A DNA stretch of 24,678 bases from an uncultured Bacteroides sp. (GTDB lineage: Bacteria; Bacteroidota; Bacteroidia; Bacteroidales; Bacteroidaceae), in NCBI RefSeq assembly GCF_902491285.1, contig NZ_CABUHK010000080.1, positions 1 to 24,678 of the forward strand, read 5' to 3'. Made by a program: the position numbers and the translations under genes. This document shows positions 16,825-24,678 of this stretch, piece by piece (position 1 is the first letter of the stretch; each line of letters opens with the position of its first letter). The notes under the pieces are model-generated. The model ran no database searches. It saw only the letters and a list, made by a program, of their open reading frames with translations, and was not told where the DNA came from.

Positions 16825-18069
16825 ATGAAAACATCGACTTTTGCCCCTTTTGCCAAACCGCTTTATGTGATGGTAAAGCCAGTAGGTGCCGTATGCAATC
16901 TTGCATGCGATTATTGCTACTATCTGGAGAAGGCCAACTTATACAAAGACAATCCGAAACACGTAATGAGCGATGAACTTCTCGAAAAGTTCATCGACGA
17001 GTACATTAACTCACAGACCATGCCTCAGGTGCTTTTCACCTGGCACGGAGGAGAAACGCTGATGCGTCCACTCTCTTTCTACAAAAAGGCAATGGAACTG
17101 CAAAAGAAGTATGCCCGTGGACGTACGATCGACAACTGTATCCAGACCAACGGAACAATGCTCACCGATGAATGGTGTCAGTTTTTTCACGACAACAACT
17201 GGCTGGTAGGAGTTTCAATCGACGGTCCGCAGGAGTTCCACGATGAATACCGCAAGAACAAGATGGGAAAACCTTCTTTTGTGAAGGTGATGCAGGGAAT
17301 CAATCTATTGAAAAAGCATAAAGTGGAATGGAACGCAATGGCTGTCATTAATGACTTCAACGCCGACTATCCTTTGGATTTCTACCACTTTTTCAAAGAA
17401 ATAGATTGCCATTATATCCAGTTTGCCCCCATTGTAGAGCGTATCCTTCCGCATCAAGACGGACGTCACCTCGCCTCTCTTGCCGAAAACAAGGAAGGCA
17501 CACTGGCTGACTTCTCAATCACTCCCGAACAGTGGGGGAAGTTTCTTTGCACTCTTTTCGACGAATGGGTAAAAGAAGACGTAGGCAACTACTACATACA
17601 AATATTTGATTCTACACTTGCCAACTGGATGGGCGAGCAACCCGGTGTATGCTCCATGGCAAAAACCTGCGGACACGCCGGCGTTATGGAATTTAACGGA
17701 GACGTTTATTCCTGCGACCATTTTGTGTTCCCCGAATATAAACTGGGAAATATCTACAGCCAGACTCTCGTGGAAATGATGCACAGCGAACGCCAGCATA
17801 ACTTCGGAAATATGAAATACCAGTCTCTCCCGACTCAATGCAAAGAATGTGAGTTCCTCTTTGCCTGCAACGGAGAATGTCCGAAGAACCGTTTCAGCCA
17901 GACATCAGAAGGCGAACCCGGCTTGAATTATCTTTGCAAAGGATACTACCAGTTCTTCAAGCATGTAGCTCCATATATGGACTTCATGAAAAACGAATTG
18001 ATGAACCAACGCCCGCCGGCAAATATTATGGAAGCCTTAAAAAGTGGAACATTCAAAGCAGAATATTAA
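16825..18069 (+). CDS. chuR: Anaerobic sulfatase-maturating enzyme (ChuR type, radical SAM/SPASM)
   Basis: This enzyme oxidises an active-site Cys or Ser of sulfatases to formylglycine without oxygen. The 414-residue sequence has the radical SAM cluster Cys24-x3-Cys28-x2-Cys31 (CNLACDYC) and a SPASM domain with eight cysteines: 276, 282, 297, 339, 342, 348, 352 and 371. This spacing is that of the Clostridium enzyme, with two auxiliary 4Fe-4S clusters. Asp298 directly after Cys297 matches its catalytic base. The sequence closely recalls B. thetaiotaomicron BT_0238, needed for growth on sulfated glycosaminoglycans. No sulfatase is in the window. It is followed after 49 bp by an S46 peptidase and may be co-transcribed with it. 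Confidence 0.93.
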   Translation: MKTSTFAPFAKPLYVMVKPVGAVCNLACDYCYYLEKANLYKDNPKHVMSDELLEKFIDEYINSQTMPQVLFTWHGGETLMRPLSFYKKAMELQKKYARGRTIDNCIQTNGTMLTDEWCQFFHDNNWLVGVSIDGPQEFHDEYRKNKMGKPSFVKVMQGINLLKKHKVEWNAMAVINDFNADYPLDFYHFFKEIDCHYIQFAPIVERILPHQDGRHLASLAENKEGTLADFSITPEQWGKFLCTLFDEWVKEDVGNYYIQIFDSTLANWMGEQPGVCSMAKTCGHAGVMEFNGDVYSCDHFVFPEYKLGNIYSQTLVEMMHSERQHNFGNMKYQSLPTQCKECEFLFACNGECPKNRFSQTSEGEPGLNYLCKGYYQFFKHVAPYMDFMKNELMNQRPPANIMEALKSGTFKAEY

Positions 18070-18118
18070 ACACTGGAACATATTAACAATCATATATTTA
18101 ATTTTTATCACTGAATTA

Positions 18119-20278
18119 ATGAATAGACTAAGACTTTATTTATTGGCGCTGACCGCGCTGATCGTATGTTCCGCCAAGGCGGATGAAGGTATGTGGTTAT
18201 TGCAATTGATGCAACAACAGCATTCTATAGATATGATGAAGAAACAAGGTTTGAAGCTGGAAGCCCAAGACTTATATAACCCGAACGGCGTTTCATTAAA
18301 GGATGCCGTCGGCATATTCGGCGGCGGATGCACGGGAGAAATCATCTCTCCTGAAGGTTTGATCCTGACAAACCATCACTGTGGTTATGCTTCTATCCAG
18401 CAACATAGCAGTGTTGAACATGATTATCTGACAGATGGTTTCTGGGCTACTTCCAGAGATAAGGAACTCCCCACTCCGGGACTGAAATTCACATTTATCG
18501 AACGCATTGAGGACATTACTGATATTGTCAATGCTAAAATAGCCGCTAAAGAAATCACAGAGTCCGAATCGTTCACTGGTGCGTTCCTTCAGAAACTGGC
18601 AGAAGAACTTTACTCCCAAAGCGACTTGAAAGATAAAAAAGGCATTGTGCCGCAAGCACTTCCATTTTATGCCGGAAATAAATTCTACCTGTTTTATAAG
18701 AAGATATACCCGGACGTACGTATGGTTGCCGCACCGCCTTCTTCTATCGGCAAATTCGGTGGCGAAACAGACAACTGGATGTGGCCCCGCCACACGGGCG
18801 ACTTCTCCATGTTCCGTATCTATGCAGACGCTAACGGCGAACCGGCAGAATACAATGCCGCCAATACACCGCTGAAAACGAAAAAACATTTGCCTATCTC
18901 TATCAAAGGTTTGAACGAAGGAGACTACGCTATGATTATGGGATTTCCCGGAAGCACAAGCCGCTATCTGACCGTATCGGAAGTAAAAGAACGTATGGAA
19001 TCAGAGAACGAACCGCGTATTCGTATCCGAGGTGCCCGCTTGGCAGTCCTGAAAGAAGTAATGAACGCCAGCGACAAAATCCGTATTCAGTATGCCAACA
19101 AGTATGCCGGTTCCAGCAACTATTGGAAGAACTCCATCGGTATGAATAAAGCGATTATCGATAACGATGTACTTGGTACAAAAGCTGCCCAGGAAGCTAA
19201 ATTCGCTGAATTTGCCAAAGAAAAGAACAATTCCGAATATGCGGAAGTAGTAAAGAAGATAGATGATCTGGTAGCTAAAACAGCTCCCCTCAACTATCAG
19301 TTCACTTGCTTAAGGGAAACGTTCTTCGGAGCTATTGAATTCGGCAGCACCCTGTTATCTAAAACACGGGAAGCACTGGTAGAAAAGAATGATTCTTTAA
19401 TTAAGGTACGCATAGAAGCTCTGAAAGAGACATATGATGGTATTCACAATAAAGACTACGACCATGAAGTAGACCGCAAAGTAGCCAAAGCACTGTTCCC
19501 GCTTTATGCAGAAATGATTCCGGCTGACCAGCGTCCGTCTATCTATAAGGTTATCGAACAGAAATACAAAGGTGATTATGACAAGTTTATCGACGACATG
19601 TACGATAACTCCATCTTTGCCAACCGTGCAAACTTTGAGAAGTTTATCAAAAAGCCGACAGTAAAGGCTATCGACAACGACCTTGCTTTACAATACTGCC
19701 AGTCTAAATATGACTTGTTCGATCAAATCGTTTCACAACTGAAAGATATGGATAAGGAACTGGCTTTGTTGCATAAGACATACATTCGTGGTCTTGGCGA
19801 CATGAAGTTACCCGTACCTTCTTATCCGGATGCTAACTTTACGATTCGTCTGACTTACGGCAACGTGAAACCTTATGACCCGAAAGACGGAGTACACTAC
19901 AACTATTACACTACCACCAAAGGTATTCTTGAAAAAGAGAACCCGGAAGACCGTGAATTTGTAGTACCCGCCAAACTGAAAGAACTGATAGAAAAGAAAG
20001 ATTATGGACGTTATGCTTTGCCGAACGGTGATATGCCGGTTTGCTTCCTGTCTACTAACGACATCACCGGTGGCAACTCCGGTAGCCCGGTATTGAATGA
20101 AAACGGAGAATTGATCGGTTGTGCTTTTGACGGCAACTGGGAATCATTGAGCGGTGACATCAACTTTGACAATAACCTGCAACGTTGCATCAACCTGGAT
20201 ATCCGCTATGTCCTGTTCATCCTTGAGAAATTAGGCAATTGCGGACATCTGATTAACGAAATGACAATTGTAGAATAA
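18119..20278 (+). CDS. dpp7: S46 family dipeptidyl-peptidase, DPP7-like
   Basis: A periplasmic serine exopeptidase that removes N-terminal dipeptides. The frame is open upstream to 18044, but the ATG at 18119 gives a clean signal peptide ([21 protein letters not shown], then DEGMW) and the same 719-residue length as the next gene. Family motifs are [25 protein letters not shown] with the catalytic His (86 or 87), [14 protein letters not shown] with Asp228, and TGGNSGSPV with the nucleophile Ser654. The residue 18 positions after this serine, the S1 determinant (Gly673 in P. gingivalis DPP7, Arg673 in DPP11), is Gly672. That predicts DPP7-like preference for hydrophobic residues at P1. Its stop directly abuts the next ATG. 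Confidence 0.9.
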   Translation: MNRLRLYLLALTALIVCSAKADEGMWLLQLMQQQHSIDMMKKQGLKLEAQDLYNPNGVSLKDAVGIFGGGCTGEIISPEGLILTNHHCGYASIQQHSSVEHDYLTDGFWATSRDKELPTPGLKFTFIERIEDITDIVNAKIAAKEITESESFTGAFLQKLAEELYSQSDLKDKKGIVPQALPFYAGNKFYLFYKKIYPDVRMVAAPPSSIGKFGGETDNWMWPRHTGDFSMFRIYADANGEPAEYNAANTPLKTKKHLPISIKGLNEGDYAMIMGFPGSTSRYLTVSEVKERMESENEPRIRIRGARLAVLKEVMNASDKIRIQYANKYAGSSNYWKNSIGMNKAIIDNDVLGTKAAQEAKFAEFAKEKNNSEYAEVVKKIDDLVAKTAPLNYQFTCLRETFFGAIEFGSTLLSKTREALVEKNDSLIKVRIEALKETYDGIHNKDYDHEVDRKVAKALFPLYAEMIPADQRPSIYKVIEQKYKGDYDKFIDDMYDNSIFANRANFEKFIKKPTVKAIDNDLALQYCQSKYDLFDQIVSQLKDMDKELALLHKTYIRGLGDMKLPVPSYPDANFTIRLTYGNVKPYDPKDGVHYNYYTTTKGILEKENPEDREFVVPAKLKELIEKKDYGRYALPNGDMPVCFLSTNDITGGNSGSPVLNENGELIGCAFDGNWESLSGDINFDNNLQRCINLDIRYVLFILEKLGNCGHLINEMTIVE

Positions 20279-22438
20279 ATGAGAAAACAAATTCTATTTG
20301 CTATATTTTCATTGGCAACTCTCAGCATCCACGCCGACGAAGGTATGTGGATGCTGACTGACCTGAAAACACAGAATGCAGTTGCCATGCGTGAACTAGG
20401 TCTGGAAATACCTGTCGAAGAGGTATATAACGCAAACGGTCTTTCCCTGAAAGATGCAGTCGTACACTTCGGCGGCGGATGTACGGGAGAAGTCATCTCT
20501 TCCGAAGGGCTGGTCCTGACTAATCATCATTGCGGCTATGGAGCTATCCAGCAACACAGCAATGTAGAGCATGATTACCTGACAGAGGGCTTTTGGGCTA
20601 TGAACCGCGATGCGGAGCTTCCTACTCCGGGACTGACCGTCACATACATCGACCGGATTCTCGATGTGACTGATTACGTCAACGAGCAGCTAAAGAAAGA
20701 CCCGGATCCAGACGGTGTCAATTACCTGTCGCCAAGTTATCTCAGCAAAGTAGCGGAACGTTTTTCCAAGGCCGAAAATATAGAAGTCACTCCCGCAACC
20801 AAGTTGGAACTAAAAGCCTTCTATGGCGGAAACAAATACTATATGTTCGTCAAGACAGTGTACAGCGACATTCGTATGGTGGGTGCTCCTCCTTCTTCCA
20901 TTGGTAAGTTCGGAGCAGATACCGACAACTGGATGTGGCCGCGTCACACGGGTGACTTTTCCCTTTTCCGTATTTACGCGGACAAGGATGGAAAACCTGC
21001 AGCATATTCAAAGGACAATGTTCCTTTGAAAGTAAAGAAGCATCTCACTATCAGCCTTGCCGGAGTACAGGAAGGTGATTTCACCTTTGTTATGGGATTC
21101 CCCGGACGTAACTGGAGATATATGATTTCCGATGAAGTGGAAGAACGTATGCAGACTACCAACTTCATGCGTCAGCATGTACGCGGAGCCCGTCAGAAGG
21201 TACTTATGGAACAAATGCTGAAAGACCCTGCCGTACGTATTCATTATGCCAGCAAGTATGCGTCGTCTGCCAACTATTGGAAGAATGCCATCGGCATGAA
21301 TGAAGGACTGGTACGTCTCAACGTATTAGATACCAAACGTAAGCAACAAGAAGAGCTTCTGGCACGTGGCCGCGAAAAGGGAGATGGTTCTTATCAGAAA
21401 GCTTTCGATGAAATTCGTTCTATCGTGGCTCACCGCCGTGACGCTCTCTACCATCAACAGGCAATAAACGAAGCATTGGTAACCGCCCTCGATTTTATGC
21501 GTATTCCTTCCACAATGGAAATGGTTGCAGCCTTGAAATCAAAAGACAAAGAGAAAATAAAGGAAGCTACCCAAAAACTGAAAAAAGAGGGTGAGAAATA
21601 CTTTGCCTCTGTTCCTTTCCCGGAAGTGGAAAAGATGGTCGGTAAAGAGATGATGAAAACCTACGCCAGTTATATTCCCGCAGAACAACGGATTAATATC
21701 TTTGAAATTATCAATTCCCGTTTTAAAGGAAATATTGACGCATTCGTTGACGAGTGTTTCGAACATTCCATCTTCGGTAATCCTAAAAATTTCGAGAAGT
21801 TTATCAAAAAACCGAGCCTATACAAAATAAGTTATGACTGGATGGTACTATTCAAATACTCCATTACCGATGGAATATTGAAAACGGCTATTGCCATGAA
21901 AGAAGCCAATCAAAACTATAATGCCGCCCACAAAGTATGGGTGAAAGGCATGATGGATATGAAGCAGGAAAAAGGTATTCCTATTTATCCGGATGCAAAC
22001 TCCACTTTACGGTTGACATACGGTCAGGTACTTTCTTATGAGCCGTTTGATGGTGCTGTCTATGATGCCCACACTACTCTCAAAGGAGTAATGGAGAAAG
22101 AAGACCAGGGAAACTGGGAATTTGTAGTACCTCAAAAGCTGAAAGAGTTATATGCAACCAAAGATTATGGACGCTATGGCAAAAACGGTGAAATGCCTGT
22201 TTGCTTTATTGTAAACACCGACAATACAGGAGGAAACTCCGGCAGCCCGGTTTTCAACGGCAAAGGTCAACTGGTAGGAACTGCTTTCGACCGTAACTTT
22301 GAAGGACTGACGGGTGACATCGCTTTCCGTCCCTCATCACAACGTGCGGCTTGTGTCGATATTCGCTATACGCTCTTTATCATAGATAAATTTGCGGGAG
22401 CATCCCATATCATTGATGAATTGACCATTACGGAATAA
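20279..22438 (+). CDS. dpp11: S46 family dipeptidyl-peptidase, DPP11-like
   Basis: A 719-residue paralogue of the preceding gene, starting at the base after its stop codon. It has a signal peptide (MRKQILFAIFSLATLSIHA, then DEGMW), [15 protein letters not shown] with the catalytic His (83 or 84), [14 protein letters not shown] with Asp226, and TGGNSGSPV with Ser654. The residue 18 after the serine is Arg672 (AFDRN), the arginine that makes P. gingivalis DPP11 select Asp and Glu at P1. It should thus release dipeptides ending in acidic residues. The pair is an old tandem duplication: motif blocks are nearly identical, but the middle (about 330-480) differs widely. A hairpin 18 bp downstream closes the unit. 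Confidence 0.9.
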   Translation: MRKQILFAIFSLATLSIHADEGMWMLTDLKTQNAVAMRELGLEIPVEEVYNANGLSLKDAVVHFGGGCTGEVISSEGLVLTNHHCGYGAIQQHSNVEHDYLTEGFWAMNRDAELPTPGLTVTYIDRILDVTDYVNEQLKKDPDPDGVNYLSPSYLSKVAERFSKAENIEVTPATKLELKAFYGGNKYYMFVKTVYSDIRMVGAPPSSIGKFGADTDNWMWPRHTGDFSLFRIYADKDGKPAAYSKDNVPLKVKKHLTISLAGVQEGDFTFVMGFPGRNWRYMISDEVEERMQTTNFMRQHVRGARQKVLMEQMLKDPAVRIHYASKYASSANYWKNAIGMNEGLVRLNVLDTKRKQQEELLARGREKGDGSYQKAFDEIRSIVAHRRDALYHQQAINEALVTALDFMRIPSTMEMVAALKSKDKEKIKEATQKLKKEGEKYFASVPFPEVEKMVGKEMMKTYASYIPAEQRINIFEIINSRFKGNIDAFVDECFEHSIFGNPKNFEKFIKKPSLYKISYDWMVLFKYSITDGILKTAIAMKEANQNYNAAHKVWVKGMMDMKQEKGIPIYPDANSTLRLTYGQVLSYEPFDGAVYDAHTTLKGVMEKEDQGNWEFVVPQKLKELYATKDYGRYGKNGEMPVCFIVNTDNTGGNSGSPVFNGKGQLVGTAFDRNFEGLTGDIAFRPSSQRAACVDIRYTLFIIDKFAGASHIIDELTITE

Positions 22439-22455
22439 ACAGAAGAAATATTTAT

Positions 22456-22509
22456 AAAAATGGATAATGAAGACAGATGAATTTACATCGTCACTCATTA
22501 TCCATTTTT
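22456..22509 (+). terminator. Terminator after the DPP11-like gene
   Basis: aaaaatggataatga (22456-22470) and tcattatccattttt (22495-22509) form a perfect 15-bp stem. The 24-nt loop holds a small inner stem (gatg at 22476-22479, catc at 22486-22489). The right arm ends in five T followed by cttttcc. It lies 18 bp after the stop codon. Confidence 0.75.
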
Positions 22510-22688
22510 CTTTTCCAACTTCCCGTCAATCAAAAGAAGTCTTCCATCATATACATCTCATCAATTATTCCATTCTTTTGTTTTTGATATGCAAAATTCT
22601 CTCTTTTACACTACAAGATAATATCCCCAAGACTACTATTTTGTGAACAAAAACAGCTTTTTCCCGTTTATATTAATGAAATAGAATT
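22510..22688. other. AT-rich intergenic stretch without a recognised gene
   Basis: The gap between the DPP11-like and thioredoxin genes is 301 bp in all (22439-22739). Apart from the terminator at its left end and the thioredoxin promoter at its right end, I see no open frame with coding character, no tRNA-like fold and no repeat. A small RNA cannot be excluded by eye. Confidence 0.5.
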
Positions 22689-22713
22689 TATATTTGCAGT
22701 CTTCAATGACTGC
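22689..22713 (+). promoter_or_regulatory. Thioredoxin promoter with inverted repeat over the start point
   Basis: TATATTTG at 22689-22696 matches TAnnTTTG; the ATG is 43 nt further on. The final G begins an inverted repeat, gcagtc (22696-22701) and gactgc (22708-22713), spaced by ttcaat, that would cover the transcription start. GTTT at 22666-22669 is at -33 spacing but is a partial match. Confidence 0.5.
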
Positions 22714-22739
22714 CATTTAACTATAAGAAAGAAAAGATT

Positions 22740-23039
22740 ATGGAAAAGTTTGAAGATTTAATAAAGTCACCGGTACCCGTTTTAGTGGATTTCTTTGCAG
22801 AATGGTGTGGACCGTGTAAAGCTATGAAACCTGTTCTGGAAGAGCTGAAATTGGTCGTAGGTGACAAAGCCCGTATTGTGAAGATAGACGTTGACCAGCA
22901 TGAAGAATTGGCAACTAAATATCGCATACAGGCCGTGCCCACGTTTATAGTGTTCAAAGATGGAGAAGCAGTTTGGAGACATTCCGGTGTAATCCACAGC
23001 AGCGAACTACAAGGGGTTATCGAGAAGCATTACACATAA
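22740..23039 (+). CDS. trxA: Thioredoxin (cytoplasmic)
   Basis: A 99-residue thioredoxin with no signal peptide. The active site is Trp22-Cys23-Gly24-Pro25-Cys26-Lys, and the cis-proline is in AVPTFIVF. It would reduce protein disulfides in the cytoplasm, fed by thioredoxin reductase encoded elsewhere. Length is slightly below the usual 105-110 residues because the N-terminus is short. It has its own promoter about 45 bp upstream and is followed after 18 bp by an exported thioredoxin-like gene, with no terminator between them. Confidence 0.93.
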   Translation: MEKFEDLIKSPVPVLVDFFAEWCGPCKAMKPVLEELKLVVGDKARIVKIDVDQHEELATKYRIQAVPTFIVFKDGEAVWRHSGVIHSSELQGVIEKHYT

Positions 23040-23057
23040 AAAAGATAAAGATTTCGA

Positions 23058-23522
23058 ATGAAGAAAGTATTAGCAGTGGTAGCACTTGTCATGATAAGCG
23101 TAATTGTATACGCTTTCAATGATAAGGCAGAAACCAATCAAAGTAAAAAAGAGGTAACAGGTAACGGTGAAGTCGTCGTAATGAACAAGGAAATGTTTCT
23201 GAAAGATGTCTTCGATTATGAAAAATCAAAGGAGTGGAATTACAAAGGTGACAAGCCCGCCATCATCGACTTATACGCTGATTGGTGCGGACCTTGTCGC
23301 CAGACGGCTCCTATCATGAAAGAATTGGCAAAGGAATACGCAGGGAAAATAATCATTTATAAAGTAAATGTGGATAAGCAGAAAGAACTGGCAACTCTGT
23401 TCAACGCAACAAGTATTCCATTGTTCGTATTCATCCCCATGAAAGGAGATCCACAGCTTTTCCGTGGGGCTGCCGATAAAGCAACCTACAAAAAGGCAAT
23501 TGATGAGTTTTTATTAAAGTAA
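23058..23522 (+). CDS. Exported thioredoxin-fold protein
   Basis: A 154-residue protein with an N-terminal hydrophobic segment (MKKVLAVVALVMISVIVYAF, about 1-20) that is a signal peptide or single membrane anchor, a polar linker (21-50), and a thioredoxin domain with Trp76-Cys77-Gly78-Pro79-Cys80-Arg. The cis-proline is in TSIPLFVF. There is no lipobox. It should act on disulfides in the periplasm, probably as a reductant or in oxidative protein care, but the electron source (a DsbD/CcdA-like membrane protein) is not in the window. It shares blocks such as VDKQKELAT with the preceding thioredoxin (VDQHEELAT), so the pair may be a duplication followed by gain of an export signal. Confidence 0.88.
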   Translation: MKKVLAVVALVMISVIVYAFNDKAETNQSKKEVTGNGEVVVMNKEMFLKDVFDYEKSKEWNYKGDKPAIIDLYADWCGPCRQTAPIMKELAKEYAGKIIIYKVNVDKQKELATLFNATSIPLFVFIPMKGDPQLFRGAADKATYKKAIDEFLLK

Positions 23523-23534
23523 AAAAGGAAAAAG

Positions 23535-23613
23535 ATAGTGACGCTATCCGGTAAGGATAGTAACGCTATAATGAACAAATAGTGACGGTATCCCGCGAGG
23601 ATAGCGTCACTAT
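23535..23613. terminator. Four-arm repeat/terminator between the thioredoxin and nitroreductase genes
   Basis: Four related 15-mers alternate in direction: atagtgacgctatcc (23535-23549), ggatagtaacgctat (23555-23569), atagtgacggtatcc (23579-23593) and ggatagcgtcactat (23599-23613). Third and fourth form a strong hairpin with one mismatch and loop cgcga, followed by a T-rich end (tttttata). First and fourth are perfectly complementary, so a larger alternative fold exists. It sits between convergent genes and could stop both. Confidence 0.65.
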
Positions 23614-23633
23614 TTTTATATACTTATCGACCC

Positions 23634-24269
23634 TTATTTAAAGTAACCTACAGGATGGTTCATCATAGGAATCTGAGTGTCTTTCAACTTCAACACTTTC
23701 TTCAACTGAGCATTATCCATCGAAGCACGTGGCACCGTAGCTAAATTAACTGCAGAACAGAAAATTGAAATATTCTGTGAAACGATTCCCGCATCCATAG
23801 CCCCCATCAATTGGGTATGTGCATTCTTTGCATCTCCAAAACGAGAAAGGTCGCTAATCAGTACTAAAGCAACCGGAGCCGATTTCACAAAAGCCTGTCC
23901 ACCAGCCACTGCGCCCCGGTAATCTCCTTCAGCCACCAGATTCAACTGGTGATTCTTTGCATCATACAGGTAACTGCCTTCCGGCAACACTACATATACA
24001 TCCACATCCTGCTTGTTCAAAGCCGACGGAGCTGTTCGTTTACCCGAATCTTTCCGATTGATTCCATTAGCAGCCCATAACAAATCAGACAAGTCAGCCA
24101 GGTTCAGGGCTTTTGAAGCAAATTCTCTGGTTGAATGACGTTCGGACAACGCTTTCATTACCGTACCTGTACGGTTCAAATTAGGCTGTGGCAACTTAAT
24201 CACTTTATCAGCAGCAAAAGTAGCTGCCGAAAGCACTAGACAAACTAACAATAGTTGTACTCTTCTCAT
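23634..24269 (-). CDS. Exported nitroreductase-family (SagB/ThcOx-like) protein
   Basis: From the chosen ATG this is a 211-residue nitroreductase-fold protein, a family that binds FMN. Residues 1-19 (MRRVQLLLVCLVLSAATFA) form a signal peptide with likely cleavage before ADK. The FMN-phosphate-binding start of the fold is ERHSTREF, followed by LSDLLWAANGINR and a C-terminal VGYFK, as in SagB/ThcOx-type members. The frame is open up to an ATG at 24320, but the -7 promoter element at 24295-24302 lies inside that extension, so 24269 is preferred. Export of a predicted flavoprotein is unusual. Substrate is unknown. It converges on the exported thioredoxin gene and follows the rubrerythrin terminator. 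Confidence 0.85.
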   Translation of the reverse strand: MRRVQLLLVCLVLSAATFAADKVIKLPQPNLNRTGTVMKALSERHSTREFASKALNLADLSDLLWAANGINRKDSGKRTAPSALNKQDVDVYVVLPEGSYLYDAKNHQLNLVAEGDYRGAVAGGQAFVKSAPVALVLISDLSRFGDAKNAHTQLMGAMDAGIVSQNISIFCSAVNLATVPRASMDNAQLKKVLKLKDTQIPMMNHPVGYFK

Positions 24270-24294
24270 AACTATAGTATTAAAAGTTGATGAG

Positions 24295-24302
24295 CAAATA
24301 TA
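24295..24302 (-). promoter_or_regulatory. -7 promoter element of the nitroreductase-like gene
   Basis: On the minus strand this reads TATATTTG, matching TAnnTTTG, 25 nt before the ATG at 24269. It begins 5 bp after the rubrerythrin terminator, so the nitroreductase-like gene is a separate transcription unit. Confidence 0.55.
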
Positions 24303-24307
24303 GACAA

Positions 24308-24343
24308 AAAAGGTCTGCATTCATTTTCGAATACAGACCTTTT
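24308..24343 (-). terminator. Terminator of the rubrerythrin gene
   Basis: Arms 24308-24322 (aaaaggtctgcattc) and 24329-24343 (gaatacagacctttt) form a 15-bp stem with one mismatch that becomes a G-U pair on the minus-strand RNA. The loop is 6 nt. On the minus strand the stem runs into six T. It lies 21 bp after the rubrerythrin stop. Confidence 0.75.
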
Positions 24344-24364
24344 AAGAGTTATTATGAGGTTTGA

Positions 24365-24678
24365 TTATTTATCACCGAAATAACGGTTGTACAGACCTTC
24401 AAAACCTTTACCGTGACGAGCTTCGTCCTTGCACATTTCGTGTACAGTGTCATGGATAGCATCCAAGTTCAAAGCTTTAGCACGAGTTGCGATACGTTTC
24501 TTGTCTTCGCATGCACCTTGTTCAGCATCTTTACGTTTCTGCAGGTTTGTTTTAGTATCCCAAACACAGTCACCCAGCAATTCAGCAAATTTAGCAGCAT
24601 GTTCAGCTTCTTCCCAAGCATAACGTTTGAAAGCTTCAGCTACTTCAGGATAACCTTCACGGTCTGCCTGACGGCTCA
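24365..24678 (-). CDS. Rubrerythrin family protein (NADH peroxidase type), C-terminal part
   Basis: The frame is open to the right window edge, so about 103 C-terminal residues are visible and the start is missing. The sequence has two ferritin-like diiron motifs, EEAEHA and KDEARHG (each ExxH), in helices typical of rubrerythrin, a diiron peroxidase that protects anaerobes from hydrogen peroxide. No rubredoxin domain follows the ferritin-like part; it ends NRYFGDK. If a rubredoxin domain is present it must be N-terminal, as in reverse rubrerythrins, or absent. The gene is followed by its own terminator and then the nitroreductase-like gene. Confidence 0.85.
   Translation of the reverse strand, partial: SRQADREGYPEVAEAFKRYAWEEAEHAAKFAELLGDCVWDTKTNLQKRKDAEQGACEDKKRIATRAKALNLDAIHDTVHEMCKDEARHGKGFEGLYNRYFGDK

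Noticed and set aside
18044..18118. 25-residue N-terminal extension of the DPP7-like protein
   Set aside because: It overlaps the end of the sulfatase maturase gene and would place residues before a good signal peptide; the ATG at 18119 matches the length of the paralogue.
18136..20496. Two similar minus-strand frames (18136-18345 and 20206-20496) with shared blocks such as TSPVHPPP
   Set aside because: The likeness arises because both are the reverse strand of the conserved N-terminal part of the two S46 peptidases, not because they are a repeated small gene.
18119..22438. Tandem peptidases as an assembly duplication
   Set aside because: The copies differ throughout, including the specificity residue and the central region, so this is an old gene duplication.
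23535..23613. Possible CRISPR array
   Set aside because: Units alternate in orientation, are only 15 nt, and gaps are 5-9 nt without spacer-like sequence; no cas genes are present.

Overview
The window reads as a stretch of core chromosome from a Bacteroides species of the B. thetaiotaomicron / B. caccae / B. ovatus type. Evidence: eight or nine genes are preceded by the Bacteroides -7 promoter element TAnnTTTG; there are few Shine-Dalgarno sites; and the gene set is typical of gut Bacteroidales (a ChuR-type anaerobic sulfatase maturase, two S46 dipeptidyl-peptidases, a DUF4369-type lipoprotein, an exported nitroreductase, rubrerythrin). From memory the sulfatase maturase closely resembles B. 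thetaiotaomicron BT_0238, but I could not align it. I see no mobile element, CRISPR array, tRNA or rRNA, and little sign of recent gene transfer.

Layout, left to right. Positions 1-5342: a YgiQ-type radical SAM protein (+) converges on the transcription-repair coupling factor mfd (-). Positions 5343-5500: a divergent promoter region with a large inverted repeat. Positions 5501-10822: a six-gene plus-strand operon with gaps of -4 to 37 bp, encoding a dolichol-phosphate-mannose-synthase-like glycosyltransferase, dihydroorotase, a free-standing MetH reactivation domain, an ECF sigma factor, a four-helix membrane protein and a membrane metallophosphoesterase. Positions 10806-14923: sbcC and sbcD on the minus strand, start and stop overlapping. 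Positions 15039-15797: plsC (+). Positions 15932-16666: a small lipoprotein (-). Positions 16825-22438: the sulfatase maturase followed by two directly adjacent S46 peptidases, one with the DPP7-type and one with the DPP11-type specificity residue. Positions 22740-23522: a cytoplasmic and an exported thioredoxin. Positions 23634-24678: an exported nitroreductase-fold protein and the 3' part of a rubrerythrin, both on the minus strand.

How the parts fit. DNA repair and nuclease functions (Mfd, SbcCD) sit beside envelope and lipid functions (glycosyltransferase, PlsC, metallophosphoesterase). The right half is about the periplasm and anaerobic life: sulfatase activation, periplasmic dipeptide release, thiol redox, an exported flavoenzyme-like protein and peroxide detoxification.

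I do not see a clear new multi-gene defence or biosynthetic system. The observations most worth checking are: the split methionine-synthase reactivator in an operon with an ECF sigma factor; a 12/13-bp inverted repeat just upstream of that operon's -7 element; two radical SAM genes whose -7 element ends only 4-5 nt before the ATG, suggesting leaderless or near-leaderless mRNAs; and convergent gene pairs whose two stop codons lie in opposite arms of one shared terminator hairpin. All promoter and terminator calls are from reading the sequence by eye.
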